Below are positions 5,455-11,951 of a stretch of 11,951 bases of DNA, one piece after another. Numbering within the stretch: the first letter of the stretch is position 1; each line of letters opens with the position of its first letter. Source of the DNA: an uncultured Corynebacterium sp. (lineage in GTDB: Bacteria > Actinomycetota > Actinomycetes > Mycobacteriales > Mycobacteriaceae); the NCBI GenBank assembly GCA_915275065.1, contig CAJZGD010000057.1:1-11951 (forward strand). Direction: 5' to 3'. Below the pieces are notes generated by a model. That model worked only from the letters and a program-made list of their open reading frames with translations, was not told where the DNA came from and did no database searches. Position numbers and translations under genes: made by a program.

Positions 5455-7236
5455 GTGCTGCGCACTCATCTCGCAGGGGAACTCCGCAAGGAAACCGCTG
5501 GCCAAACCGTAACCTTAACCGGGTGGGTGGCCCGCCGACGAGATCACGGCGGTGTGATCTTCATCGACCTTCGGGACTCCTCCGGCATCGCCCAAGTCGT
5601 CTTCCGCGACCCCACCGTCGCGGAAACCGCCCACCACCTCCGCAGCGAATTCTGCATCAAAGTCACCGGGGTGGTCGAAGCCCGCCCCGCAGGCTCGGAA
5701 AACCCCAACCTGGCCTCCGGCGACATCGAAGTGAACGTGACCGAACTCGACGTCCTCAACGAAGCAGCCGCCCTCCCATTCCAAATCGACGACACCGCCA
5801 AAGGCGGCGAAGTGGGCGAAGAAACCCGCCTCAAATATCGCTACCTAGACCTACGCCGACCCGTCCAAGGCGGCGCCCTCCGGCTGCGTTCGGAAGCCAA
5901 TAAGGCGGCGCGCCGGGTGCTGGAAAAACATGATTTTGTGGAGATCGAAACCCCCACCCTGACCCGCTCCACCCCGGAGGGGGCCCGCGACTTTGTGGTG
6001 CCGGCCCGGCTCAAGCCCGGCTCCTGGTACGCCCTGCCGCAATCCCCCCAGCTGTTTAAACAGCTGCTCATGGTGGCCGGCATGGAACGCTACTACCAGT
6101 TGGCCCGCTGCTACCGGGATGAGGACTTCCGGGCCGACCGGCAACCCGAATTCATGCAGCTCGACATGGAAATGAGCTTTGTCGACCAAGAAGACATCAT
6201 CGCCATTGTGGAAGAAATCCTGGTCGCCCTGTGGCAGCTGATCGGTTACACCATCCCCACCCCGATTCCCCGCATGACCTATGCGGAGGCCATGCGGGAC
6301 TATGGTTCCGACAAGCCCGACCTGCGGTTCGACATCAAACTAGTGGAGTGCACCGAGTTCTTTAGCAACACCCCGTTCCGGGTGTTCCAAAACGAATACG
6401 TGGGTGCCGTGGTCATGGCTGGGGGCGCATCCCAGCCGCGCCGGCAGTTGGATGCCTGGCAGGAATGGGCGAAACAGCGGGGCGCGAAGGGTCTGGCCTA
6501 CATTCTGATCGGGGAAGACGGCGAGGCCAGCGGCCCGGTGGCGAAAAACCTGTCCGATGCGGAACGGAACGGCATTGCCGAACACGTGGGGGCGCAGCCG
6601 GGTGACTGCATTTTCTTCGCCGCCGGTGAAACCAAGGCGTCCCGCGCCCTCCTGGGGGCAGCCCGGGGCGAGATCGCCCGCAAGCTTGGCCTCATCAAGG
6701 AAGGTGATTGGGCGTTCACCTGGGTGGTTGACGCACCCATGTTCGAACCCTCCGCCGAGGCCAAGGCTTCCGGTGATGTGGCCCTGGGCCATTCCGCGTG
6801 GACGGCGGTGCACCACGCGTTTACCGCCCCCACGGACGAGTGCCTCGACACCTTCGACACCGATCCGGGCAGTGCCCTGTCGAACGCCTATGACATTGTG
6901 TGCAACGGCAACGAAATCGGTGGCGGTTCGATCCGTATTCACCGCCGTGACGTGCAGGAACGAGTGTTTAAGGTGATGGGTATTACCGAGGAAGAGGCGC
7001 AGGAAAAGTTTGGGTTCCTGCTCGATGCGTTTGCGTTCGGGGCCCCGCCGCACGGTGGTGTGGCCCTGGGCTGGGACCGCATTGTTTCCCTGCTTGGCGG
7101 GTTTGATTCCATCCGGGACGTGATCGCATTCCCCAAGTCGGGCGGCGGCGTGGACCCATTGACGGACGCCCCGGCACCCATCTCGGCGCAGCAGCGCAAA
7201 GAAACCGGCGTGGATTTTAAGCCCAAGAAATCCTAA
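5455..7236 (+). CDS. aspS: Aspartyl-tRNA synthetase, probably non-discriminating (Asp/Asn)
   Basis: This class II synthetase charges tRNA(Asp) with aspartate in the cytoplasm. The 593-residue length is normal for the bacterial type. The N-terminal OB-fold for anticodon binding covers about 17-105 (VTLTGWVARRRDHGGVIFIDL). Motif 2 is YRDE at 220-223 followed by FRADRQPEF (225-233). The bacterial insertion domain lies in the middle, and motif 3 is GGVALGWDR, ending at R542. The start is GTG at 5455, chosen because MLRTHLAGELRKE is the family N-terminus and AAGGA lies at 5441-5445. H31, and a glycine at position 80 in the loop RPAGSENPN, are the kind of residues reported for non-discriminating enzymes such as that of Pseudomonas. 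That would fit actinobacteria lacking AsnRS and using GatCAB, although gatCAB is not in this window. A promoter-like dyad lies at 5348-5386 and a terminator at 7404-7449. Codon preference changes inside the gene, near 6045. Confidence 0.99.
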   Translation: MLRTHLAGELRKETAGQTVTLTGWVARRRDHGGVIFIDLRDSSGIAQVVFRDPTVAETAHHLRSEFCIKVTGVVEARPAGSENPNLASGDIEVNVTELDVLNEAAALPFQIDDTAKGGEVGEETRLKYRYLDLRRPVQGGALRLRSEANKAARRVLEKHDFVEIETPTLTRSTPEGARDFVVPARLKPGSWYALPQSPQLFKQLLMVAGMERYYQLARCYRDEDFRADRQPEFMQLDMEMSFVDQEDIIAIVEEILVALWQLIGYTIPTPIPRMTYAEAMRDYGSDKPDLRFDIKLVECTEFFSNTPFRVFQNEYVGAVVMAGGASQPRRQLDAWQEWAKQRGAKGLAYILIGEDGEASGPVAKNLSDAERNGIAEHVGAQPGDCIFFAAGETKASRALLGAARGEIARKLGLIKEGDWAFTWVVDAPMFEPSAEAKASGDVALGHSAWTAVHHAFTAPTDECLDTFDTDPGSALSNAYDIVCNGNEIGGGSIRIHRRDVQERVFKVMGITEEEAQEKFGFLLDAFAFGAPPHGGVALGWDRIVSLLGGFDSIRDVIAFPKSGGGVDPLTDAPAPISAQQRKETGVDFKPKKS

Positions 7237-7403
7237 GAACTAGCCGCAGTGACGCTACCACCATCGGCACCGGTATCACCATTATGACCTGCATTATTGG
7301 GGCAGCGGTGATGATGGCGGTATCGGCGGCGCAGGTGATGGCCGGCACGATTTGCCGGGTTTTTGGGTTTTGAGTAAGAGATTCTTCGGCCAATCTTAAG
7401 TAA
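7237..7403. other. Gene-poor stretch between aspS and its terminator
   Basis: No convincing gene lies here. A short hydrophobic frame (ATG at 7284 to TGA at 7371-7373, 28 codons, beginning MTCIIGAAVMMAV) is open but has no Shine-Dalgarno and could be chance or the remnant of a decayed gene. A small hairpin with a CTTCGG-type loop (AGATT at 7379-7383 with AATCT at 7392-7396) precedes the main terminator. The stretch is most simply read as the 3' untranslated region of aspS. Confidence 0.4.
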
Positions 7404-7449
7404 CGAGCCTACTTTGGGAGGAAACCTTCAAGTAGGCTCGTTTATTATT
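7404..7449 (+). terminator. Strong rho-independent terminator downstream of aspS
   Basis: CGAGCCTACTT (7404-7414) pairs perfectly over 11 bp with AAGTAGGCTCG (7430-7440). The loop can pair further: AGG at 7419-7421 with CCT at 7425-7427. The stem is followed at once by TTTATTATT (7441-7449). It should end transcription entering from aspS and insulate the kinase-rarA operon. The left flank lacks a T-run on the other strand, so it is directional. Confidence 0.92.
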
Positions 7450-7494
7450 GGCCCGCTTACGCTGGTTACGGTTTTGGCCGCAGCCTCGTTAGGC

Positions 7495-7510
7495 GCCAAA
7501 CATGTTTGGC
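7495..7510. promoter_or_regulatory. Perfect 16-bp palindrome upstream of the kinase-rarA operon, candidate operator
   Basis: GCCAAACATGTTTGGC reads identically on both strands. An extra half-site TTTGGC lies upstream at 7473-7478, giving three copies of the half-site in 38 bp. The element sits 75 bp before the kinase-like start and 55 bp after the terminator, so it is placed to control that operon. No regulator is recognised for it. It could also fold as RNA together with GCCT/AGGC at 7483-7494, but no T-run follows. Confidence 0.5.
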
Positions 7511-7535
7511 TTCCGTACTCGGCTGCCCAAAATTC

Positions 7536-7575
7536 TTGATACTTTCCTAAACATCCAATTTTTACAATAAAAGGT
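7536..7575 (+). promoter_or_regulatory. Possible promoter and ribosome site of the kinase-rarA operon
   Basis: TTGATA (7536-7541) and TACAAT (7563-7568) resemble -35 and -10 boxes, but the 21-base spacing is too long for an ideal promoter. The -10 also lies so close to the start that the AAAAGG ribosome site (7569-7574) would barely be transcribed. An alternative -10 is GATACT at 7538-7543. The ribosome site is more convincing than the promoter assignment. Confidence 0.28.
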
Positions 7576-7584
7576 CGCAACCTG

Positions 7585-8838
7585 ATGAATGCTAGCCCTG
7601 GTCGGGGATTTGTCCATGACACACTCATCCACGACATTGTCGCAACCGGTGAGGCATTATTGTCGCAACGGTTTGGTGGTAACCAAGTGCTCACCGAGGT
7701 GAAAGTGCTGTCCGGTTCCGGTAACGCAGTGGTTTTACGTGCCCGAGTGATGCCGTCACCCTTCCTGCAACAACGATCCGTGGTCTTAAAATACGTGCCA
7801 GGGGCGGGGGACATTTCGGAGCAGGTCAATCTGATTCGGGAAATAGTGGCCTACCAGTTTACGACCAGCATGAATGAGGATATTCGGCCCGGCCCGGTAC
7901 TGCTCGCCCACGATGTGGAGAAGAAAATCCTGGTCATTACCGACGCCGGCGATGGGGACACGTTTGCGGAACTACTCATGGGGTCCACGCCGAAGCACCG
8001 GGTGGAATTATTGCGATCGTTGGGGCGGGCGATTGGGAAAATGCATGCCGGCACGGCCGATAAAGAGGCGGATTTTCGGGTGCTGTTGACCCGCATGCTG
8101 TCGAAGCATTCGCATTTGCGCAGCTTCAATAAGTACCGGGAGCACATGCTGACTGCGGCGATCACGGTGGGGGAGCGGTTGGTGGCGGCGGCGGGCGTGC
8201 CGGTGCCGGCCGCGGTGCACGAGTTTGCGGCCGAGGCGATTCGCCGGCTGGTGTCGGGGCAGCATCGGGCGTTTACCCCGTTTGACTTGGCGCCGGAAAA
8301 CATTATCGTTTCCGATCGAACATACTTTCTGGACTATGAGTGGGCGGGATTCCGCGACGCGGCGTTCGACGTGGCTTGCGTGGTGTCGGGCTTCCCCCAG
8401 AACCTGGCGACTAGACCCATTTCCGATAATGAATCCGACGTGTTCATTGAGTCATGGGTGCAGGAAGTTGGGGGCATGTGGCCGAATGTGAAAAATCGGC
8501 AGCGGTTGAATGCCCGCATTTTAGCGGCGATGATCGCCTGGTGTTTTTCCTCGATGGCGTTTATGCATTTCGACATGGACGGCGAACAATTCGAACAGCT
8601 GATCGGGAAAGACAGTGAGGGCATGATCGAGGATGTGGTGGAATTAAGCGCGCCCTGGGCCGCCGAGGTGCTCTCCGGCGAAGCCCTGCCGCCGGATGAG
8701 GACGATATGCGGCTGATTCGCCTCGACCTGTATGACACGTTTGAATCCCTGGAACGGTTTGCTGCCCGCGGCACCGACCCCCGGTTCGCGGCGGTAGCGG
8801 AATTCGCCCGCGATGTGCTGAAACGACTGGAGTCATGA
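7585..8838 (+). CDS. APH-fold kinase-like protein (phosphotransferase family) of unknown substrate
   Basis: The 417-residue soluble protein has the outline of an aminoglycoside-phosphotransferase/choline-kinase type fold. Visible kinase landmarks are the nucleotide-binding lysine in SVVLKY (K69), a helix-C glutamate in REIVAYQF (E86), a hinge-like segment ILVITDAG (115-122), and the Brenner-type loop FDLAPENII with D234 and N239. FLDYEWAGF follows, with metal-binding D250. The usual HGD of the catalytic loop reads PFD here, so the histidine is missing. The last roughly 120 residues are helical and acidic. The ATG is preceded by AAAAGG at 7569-7574. The stop overlaps the rarA start as ATGA, so the two are translationally coupled. 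This kind of gene between aspS and rarA is not a resistance determinant by position; a housekeeping small-molecule or protein kinase, or a pseudokinase, is possible. Substrate unknown. Confidence 0.87.
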   Translation: MNASPGRGFVHDTLIHDIVATGEALLSQRFGGNQVLTEVKVLSGSGNAVVLRARVMPSPFLQQRSVVLKYVPGAGDISEQVNLIREIVAYQFTTSMNEDIRPGPVLLAHDVEKKILVITDAGDGDTFAELLMGSTPKHRVELLRSLGRAIGKMHAGTADKEADFRVLLTRMLSKHSHLRSFNKYREHMLTAAITVGERLVAAAGVPVPAAVHEFAAEAIRRLVSGQHRAFTPFDLAPENIIVSDRTYFLDYEWAGFRDAAFDVACVVSGFPQNLATRPISDNESDVFIESWVQEVGGMWPNVKNRQRLNARILAAMIAWCFSSMAFMHFDMDGEQFEQLIGKDSEGMIEDVVELSAPWAAEVLSGEALPPDEDDMRLIRLDLYDTFESLERFAARGTDPRFAAVAEFARDVLKRLES

Positions 8839-10190
8839 CCGACGGCACGCTTTTCGACGCCCCCACAGGCGGGGCAGGGTCTTCGGGCGGGGACTATTTC
8901 GCGGTGAGCCCCACCGCACCCCTGGCCGCCCGCATGCGGCCCCGCACCCTGGACGAAGTAGCAGGCCAAGACCATGTGCTGGCGGCGGGGAAACCACTGC
9001 GCCGGCTCATCGAGGGCTCCGGTGACGCCAGCGTGATCCTCTACGGGCCGCCCGGCACGGGCAAAACCACCATAGCTTCCCTCATTTCGCAGGCCACCGC
9101 CCGAAAATTCGTGGGCCTTTCCGCACTGAACTCCGGGGTGAAAGAAGTCCGTGCCGTCATCGACCAGGCCCGGCGCGACCTGATCCAGGGCATGTCGACG
9201 GTGCTGTTCATCGACGAGGTACACCGGTTTTCCAAGACTCAGCAGGATGCGCTGTTGGCGGCGGTGGAAAACCGGGTGGTACTGCTGGTCGCGGCCACTA
9301 CGGAAAACCCGAGCTTTTCCGTGGTGGCGCCGCTATTATCGCGGTCGCTGATTGTGAAGTTGGAGTCGCTCGATGATGCGTCGGTGCGGGCGGTGCTACG
9401 GCGGGCGCTGGTGGACGATCGGGGCATCGGGGGGCGGATTACTGCATCGGATGCGGCGATTGACCAGCTGGTGGCATTGTCCGGGGGCGATGCGCGGCGC
9501 AGCCTCACGTACCTGGAGGCGGCCGCGGAGTCGGTGCCAGACGGGGGCGAACTGTCGGTGGACGTGGTGGCTGCGAACATTGACCGGGCGGTGGTCCGCT
9601 ACGACCGGGATGGGGACCAGCATTACGATGTGGCGAGCGCGTTCATTAAGTCGATCCGGGGGTCGGATGTGGATGCGGCGGTGCACTATCTAGCCCGAAT
9701 GCTGGTGGCGGGGGAGGACCCACGGTTTGTGGCCCGCCGGCTGGTGATCGCGGCCGCGGAGGATGTGGGGTTGGCGGACCCGCAAGCATTATCGGTGGCG
9801 GTGGCCGCGGCGCAGGCGGTGCAGTTTATCGGAATGCCGGAGGCACGGATTCCCCTGGCGGAGGCCACAATTTATCTAGCGACCGCACCAAAATCGAATG
9901 CGGCGTATGTGGCTATTGACCAGGCAATAGGGGATGTGCGGGCGGCAAAATCCGGGGTGGTGCCGCCGCACTTGCGGGACGGGCATTACGCCGGTGCCCA
10001 GGATTTAGGGAATGCGGTGGGGTATGTGTATCCGCACGACGATCCCCACGGGGTGGTGGCGCAACAGTATTTACCCGACAGTTTGGCCGGGGTGACATAT
10101 TACCAGCCGACGATGCGGGGAAACGAGGGCCGCTTGGCTGGGGTCGTCGAAAAGCTACGAGCATTAATTCGGGGCAAGGTGCTAAAGTAA
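8835..10190 (+). CDS. rarA: Replication-associated recombination protein RarA (MgsA), AAA+ ATPase
   Basis: RarA is a clamp-loader-like AAA+ ATPase that acts at stalled replication forks and is related to eukaryotic WRNIP1. The 451-residue protein shows the family block PLAARMRPRTLDEVAGQDHVL (about 29-49). Walker A is GPPGTGKT (71-78) with K77; Walker B is LFIDEVHRF with D127 and E128; sensor 1 is ATTENPSF (154-161). The likely arginine finger is in LLSR (R170), and sensor 2 is in GGDARRSL (218-224). The C-terminal oligomerisation and MgsA domain is complete, including YLATAPKSNAAY and GHYAGAQDLGNAVGYVYPHD. The length is typical. The ATG overlaps the previous stop; GGAG at 8829-8832 is only two bases away, so reinitiation after the kinase-like gene is likely. 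The N-terminal GTLFD could be a clamp-binding peptide (speculative). alaS starts 70 bp downstream. Confidence 0.97.
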   Translation: MTDGTLFDAPTGGAGSSGGDYFAVSPTAPLAARMRPRTLDEVAGQDHVLAAGKPLRRLIEGSGDASVILYGPPGTGKTTIASLISQATARKFVGLSALNSGVKEVRAVIDQARRDLIQGMSTVLFIDEVHRFSKTQQDALLAAVENRVVLLVAATTENPSFSVVAPLLSRSLIVKLESLDDASVRAVLRRALVDDRGIGGRITASDAAIDQLVALSGGDARRSLTYLEAAAESVPDGGELSVDVVAANIDRAVVRYDRDGDQHYDVASAFIKSIRGSDVDAAVHYLARMLVAGEDPRFVARRLVIAAAEDVGLADPQALSVAVAAAQAVQFIGMPEARIPLAEATIYLATAPKSNAAYVAIDQAIGDVRAAKSGVVPPHLRDGHYAGAQDLGNAVGYVYPHDDPHGVVAQQYLPDSLAGVTYYQPTMRGNEGRLAGVVEKLRALIRGKVLK

Positions 10191-10260
10191 CCAAATTGTG
10201 TGCCTCTAGACCATGGGTGTGGGGGCGAAGCTGGACAATAGTGTAAGGACTTTAACCACC

Positions 10261-11951
10261 GTGCAGACTCACGAGATTCGGGAACGTTTCACTCATCATT
10301 TTGTTAAGGCTGGGCATGAGGCGGTACCCAGCGCGTCGTTGATTCTTGACGACCCCAACCTGTTGTTTGTCAATGCGGGCATGGTGCCGTTTAAGCCGTA
10401 TTTCTTGGGTCAGCAGACGCCGCCATTTCCCAACGGCACCGCCACAAGCATCCAAAAATGTGTTCGAACTTTGGATATTGAGGAAGTTGGTATTACCACC
10501 CGCCACAACACATTCTTCCAAATGGCCGGCAACTTTTCCTTCGGCCAATACTTCAAAGAAGGCGCCATCACCCATGCCTGGTCGCTCCTGACCAACCCCA
10601 TCGACGAAGGCGGCTACGGTTTCGACCCCGAAAAAATTTGGGTCACCGTGTACCTTGACGACGACGAAGCCGCCAACATTTGGGAAAACGTAGTCGGCAT
10701 CCCCTCAGAACGCATCCAACGCCTCGGAATGGCCGACAACTTCTGGTCCATGGGCATCCCCGGCCCCTGTGGGCCCTCCTCCGAAATCTACTACGATCGT
10801 GGCCCCGAATACGGCAACGAAGGCGGCCCAGCCGTCGACGATTCCCGCTACCTGGAAATCTGGAACCTCGTGTTCATGGAGAAAGAACGCGGCGCCGGCA
10901 TCGGCAAAGACAACTTCGAAATCCTCGGCTCCCTGCCGAAGAAAAACATCGACACCGGCATGGGCGTCGAACGAATCGCCTGCCTCCTCCAAGGCGTCGA
11001 CAACGTGTATGAAACCGACCTCCTGCGGCCCGTCATCGACGAAGCCCAACGCCTCACCGGCGCCGCCTACGGCGCCAACCACGAAAACGACATCAGGTTC
11101 CGGGTCATTGCCGACCACTCCCGCACCGCCATGATGCTCATCCTCGACGGTGTCACCCCCGGCAACGAAGGTCGCGGCTACATCCTGCGCCGACTCCTGC
11201 GGCGCATCATCCGATCCGCCCGGCTCCTCGGCGCCACCGGCAAAACCATGGAAAGCTTCATGAACACCATCATGGACACCATGACCCCCTCCTACCCAGA
11301 AATCGCCGACAACCGGGAACGCATCCAACGCGTCGCAGTCACCGAAGAAACCGCCTTCCTGAAAACCCTCGAATCCGGCACCGAACTCTTCGAAACCACG
11401 GCAGCAAAAATCAAACAAGAAGGCAAAACCACCGTCACCGGCGCGGACGCCTTCGCCCTGCACGACACCTATGGGTTCCCCATCGACCTCACCCTAGAAA
11501 TGGCCGCCGAAGCCGGGCTACAAGTCGACACCGAAGGCTTCGACACCCTCATGGCCGAACAACGAGCCCGGGCCAAAGCCGACTCCCAGGCGAAAAAACA
11601 CGGGCACACAGACCTGTCCATCTACCGCTACTGGGTAGACAACCACCCCACCGAATTCATCGGCTACGACGAACTCACCGCCCAAGCCCACGTGATCGGC
11701 CTGCTCAGCGACGGCAAAAAAGTATCCGAAATATCAGCCGGCCACGACGTTGAGGTCATCCTCGACGCCTCCACCTTCTACGCCGAAGCCGGCGGCCAAA
11801 TCGGCGACCGCGGCACCATGACCCTGGGCGATAGCCTGCTCCGGGTCAACGACGTACAAAAAATCGGCAAAAAACTCTGGGTCCACCGGGCCACCGTGGA
11901 ATCTGGCGGCTTCGCCCTCGGCGACACCGTCACCGCAGCCGTCGACCCCAC
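10261..11951 (+). CDS. alaS: Alanyl-tRNA synthetase, N-terminal part, cut by the window edge
   Basis: AlaRS charges tRNA(Ala) with alanine and edits mischarged serine and glycine. The frame opens at GTG 10261 and has no stop to the window end, giving 563 complete codons of a protein usually near 890. The aminoacylation core is complete. It includes motif 1 DPNLLFVNAGMVPFKPYFLG (31-50), motif 2 with R81 in TRHNTFFQMAGNFSFGQYF, and motif 3 DTGMGVER (231-238). The tRNA-binding helical region contains GNEGRGYILRRLLRR. The editing domain has just begun with STFYAEAGGQIGDRG (504-518). The HxxxH editing site and the C-terminal DHH-associated region lie beyond the edge. GTG is chosen because MQTHEIRERF is the family start and AAGGA lies at 10245-10249. 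The 70-bp gap after rarA shows no clear promoter or terminator, so read-through from rarA is possible. Codon choice changes near 10450. Confidence 0.98.
   Translation, partial: MQTHEIRERFTHHFVKAGHEAVPSASLILDDPNLLFVNAGMVPFKPYFLGQQTPPFPNGTATSIQKCVRTLDIEEVGITTRHNTFFQMAGNFSFGQYFKEGAITHAWSLLTNPIDEGGYGFDPEKIWVTVYLDDDEAANIWENVVGIPSERIQRLGMADNFWSMGIPGPCGPSSEIYYDRGPEYGNEGGPAVDDSRYLEIWNLVFMEKERGAGIGKDNFEILGSLPKKNIDTGMGVERIACLLQGVDNVYETDLLRPVIDEAQRLTGAAYGANHENDIRFRVIADHSRTAMMLILDGVTPGNEGRGYILRRLLRRIIRSARLLGATGKTMESFMNTIMDTMTPSYPEIADNRERIQRVAVTEETAFLKTLESGTELFETTAAKIKQEGKTTVTGADAFALHDTYGFPIDLTLEMAAEAGLQVDTEGFDTLMAEQRARAKADSQAKKHGHTDLSIYRYWVDNHPTEFIGYDELTAQAHVIGLLSDGKKVSEISAGHDVEVILDASTFYAEAGGQIGDRGTMTLGDSLLRVNDVQKIGKKLWVHRATVESGGFALGDTVTAAVDP

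Noticed and set aside
7495..7510. Palindrome as an SOS (LexA) box controlling rarA
   Set aside because: Actinobacterial LexA sites have CGAAC and GTTCG separated by four bases. Here the AAC/GTT spacing is two and the outer bases differ.
7585..8838. Aminoglycoside resistance gene
   Set aside because: The fold is APH-like, but the gene sits in a housekeeping operon with rarA, lacks the HGD histidine and shows no mobile-element context.
10191..10260. Promoter for alaS in the rarA-alaS gap
   Set aside because: TTGTGT and GACAAT are present, but the spacing (about 30 bases) is far too long and no better pair was found.

Overview
The window looks like chromosome from a high-GC actinobacterium, most likely Corynebacterium. 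Two things point there: the gene order aspS, kinase-like gene, rarA, alaS, and the protein sequences themselves (sdaA start, Zn-metallopeptidase, aspS N-terminus). This is a judgement from recognised families and gene order; no database search was run. No tRNA, rRNA, CRISPR array or insertion sequence was seen.

Layout. Positions 1-668 (minus) hold the N-terminal half of an L-serine dehydratase (sdaA) that runs off the left edge. Just upstream of it on the same strand (679-1434) lies a gene for an unusual protein: an N-terminal helical domain carrying a HEPN-type R-x4-H motif joined to a CBS pair. Diverging from it, 1532-4260 (plus) is a two-gene operon with an ATGA overlap. The first gene is a badly degenerate ABC-type ATPase; the second is a large YhgE/Pip membrane protein with long uninterrupted blocks of heptad repeats. 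A membrane-anchored zinc metallopeptidase (4307-5158, minus) converges on that operon.

The 296-bp divergent spacer 5159-5454, between the metallopeptidase and aspS, has two striking elements. One is a dyad whose two outer arms each spell a -10-like hexamer, one per strand. The other is a 78-nt tract with no G on the plus strand. aspS (5455-7236) follows, then about 350 bp without a convincing gene. That gap contains a very strong rho-independent terminator and a perfect 16-bp palindrome upstream of the next gene. The next operon is an APH-fold kinase-like gene (7585-8838) overlapping rarA (8835-10190) by ATGA. alaS starts at 10261 and runs off the right edge about 564 codons in.

How the genes work together. 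aspS and alaS are translation genes; rarA is a replication-fork maintenance ATPase, translationally coupled to the uncharacterised kinase-like protein. The degenerate ATPase and the YhgE/Pip protein probably form one envelope system. The HEPN-CBS protein probably shares a transcript with sdaA. The most unusual items are the HEPN-CBS fusion, the ABC ATPase that has lost every catalytic motif, the promoter-like dyad plus G-free tract before aspS, the orphan palindrome at 7495-7510, and abrupt switches of synonymous codon choice inside aspS and alaS.
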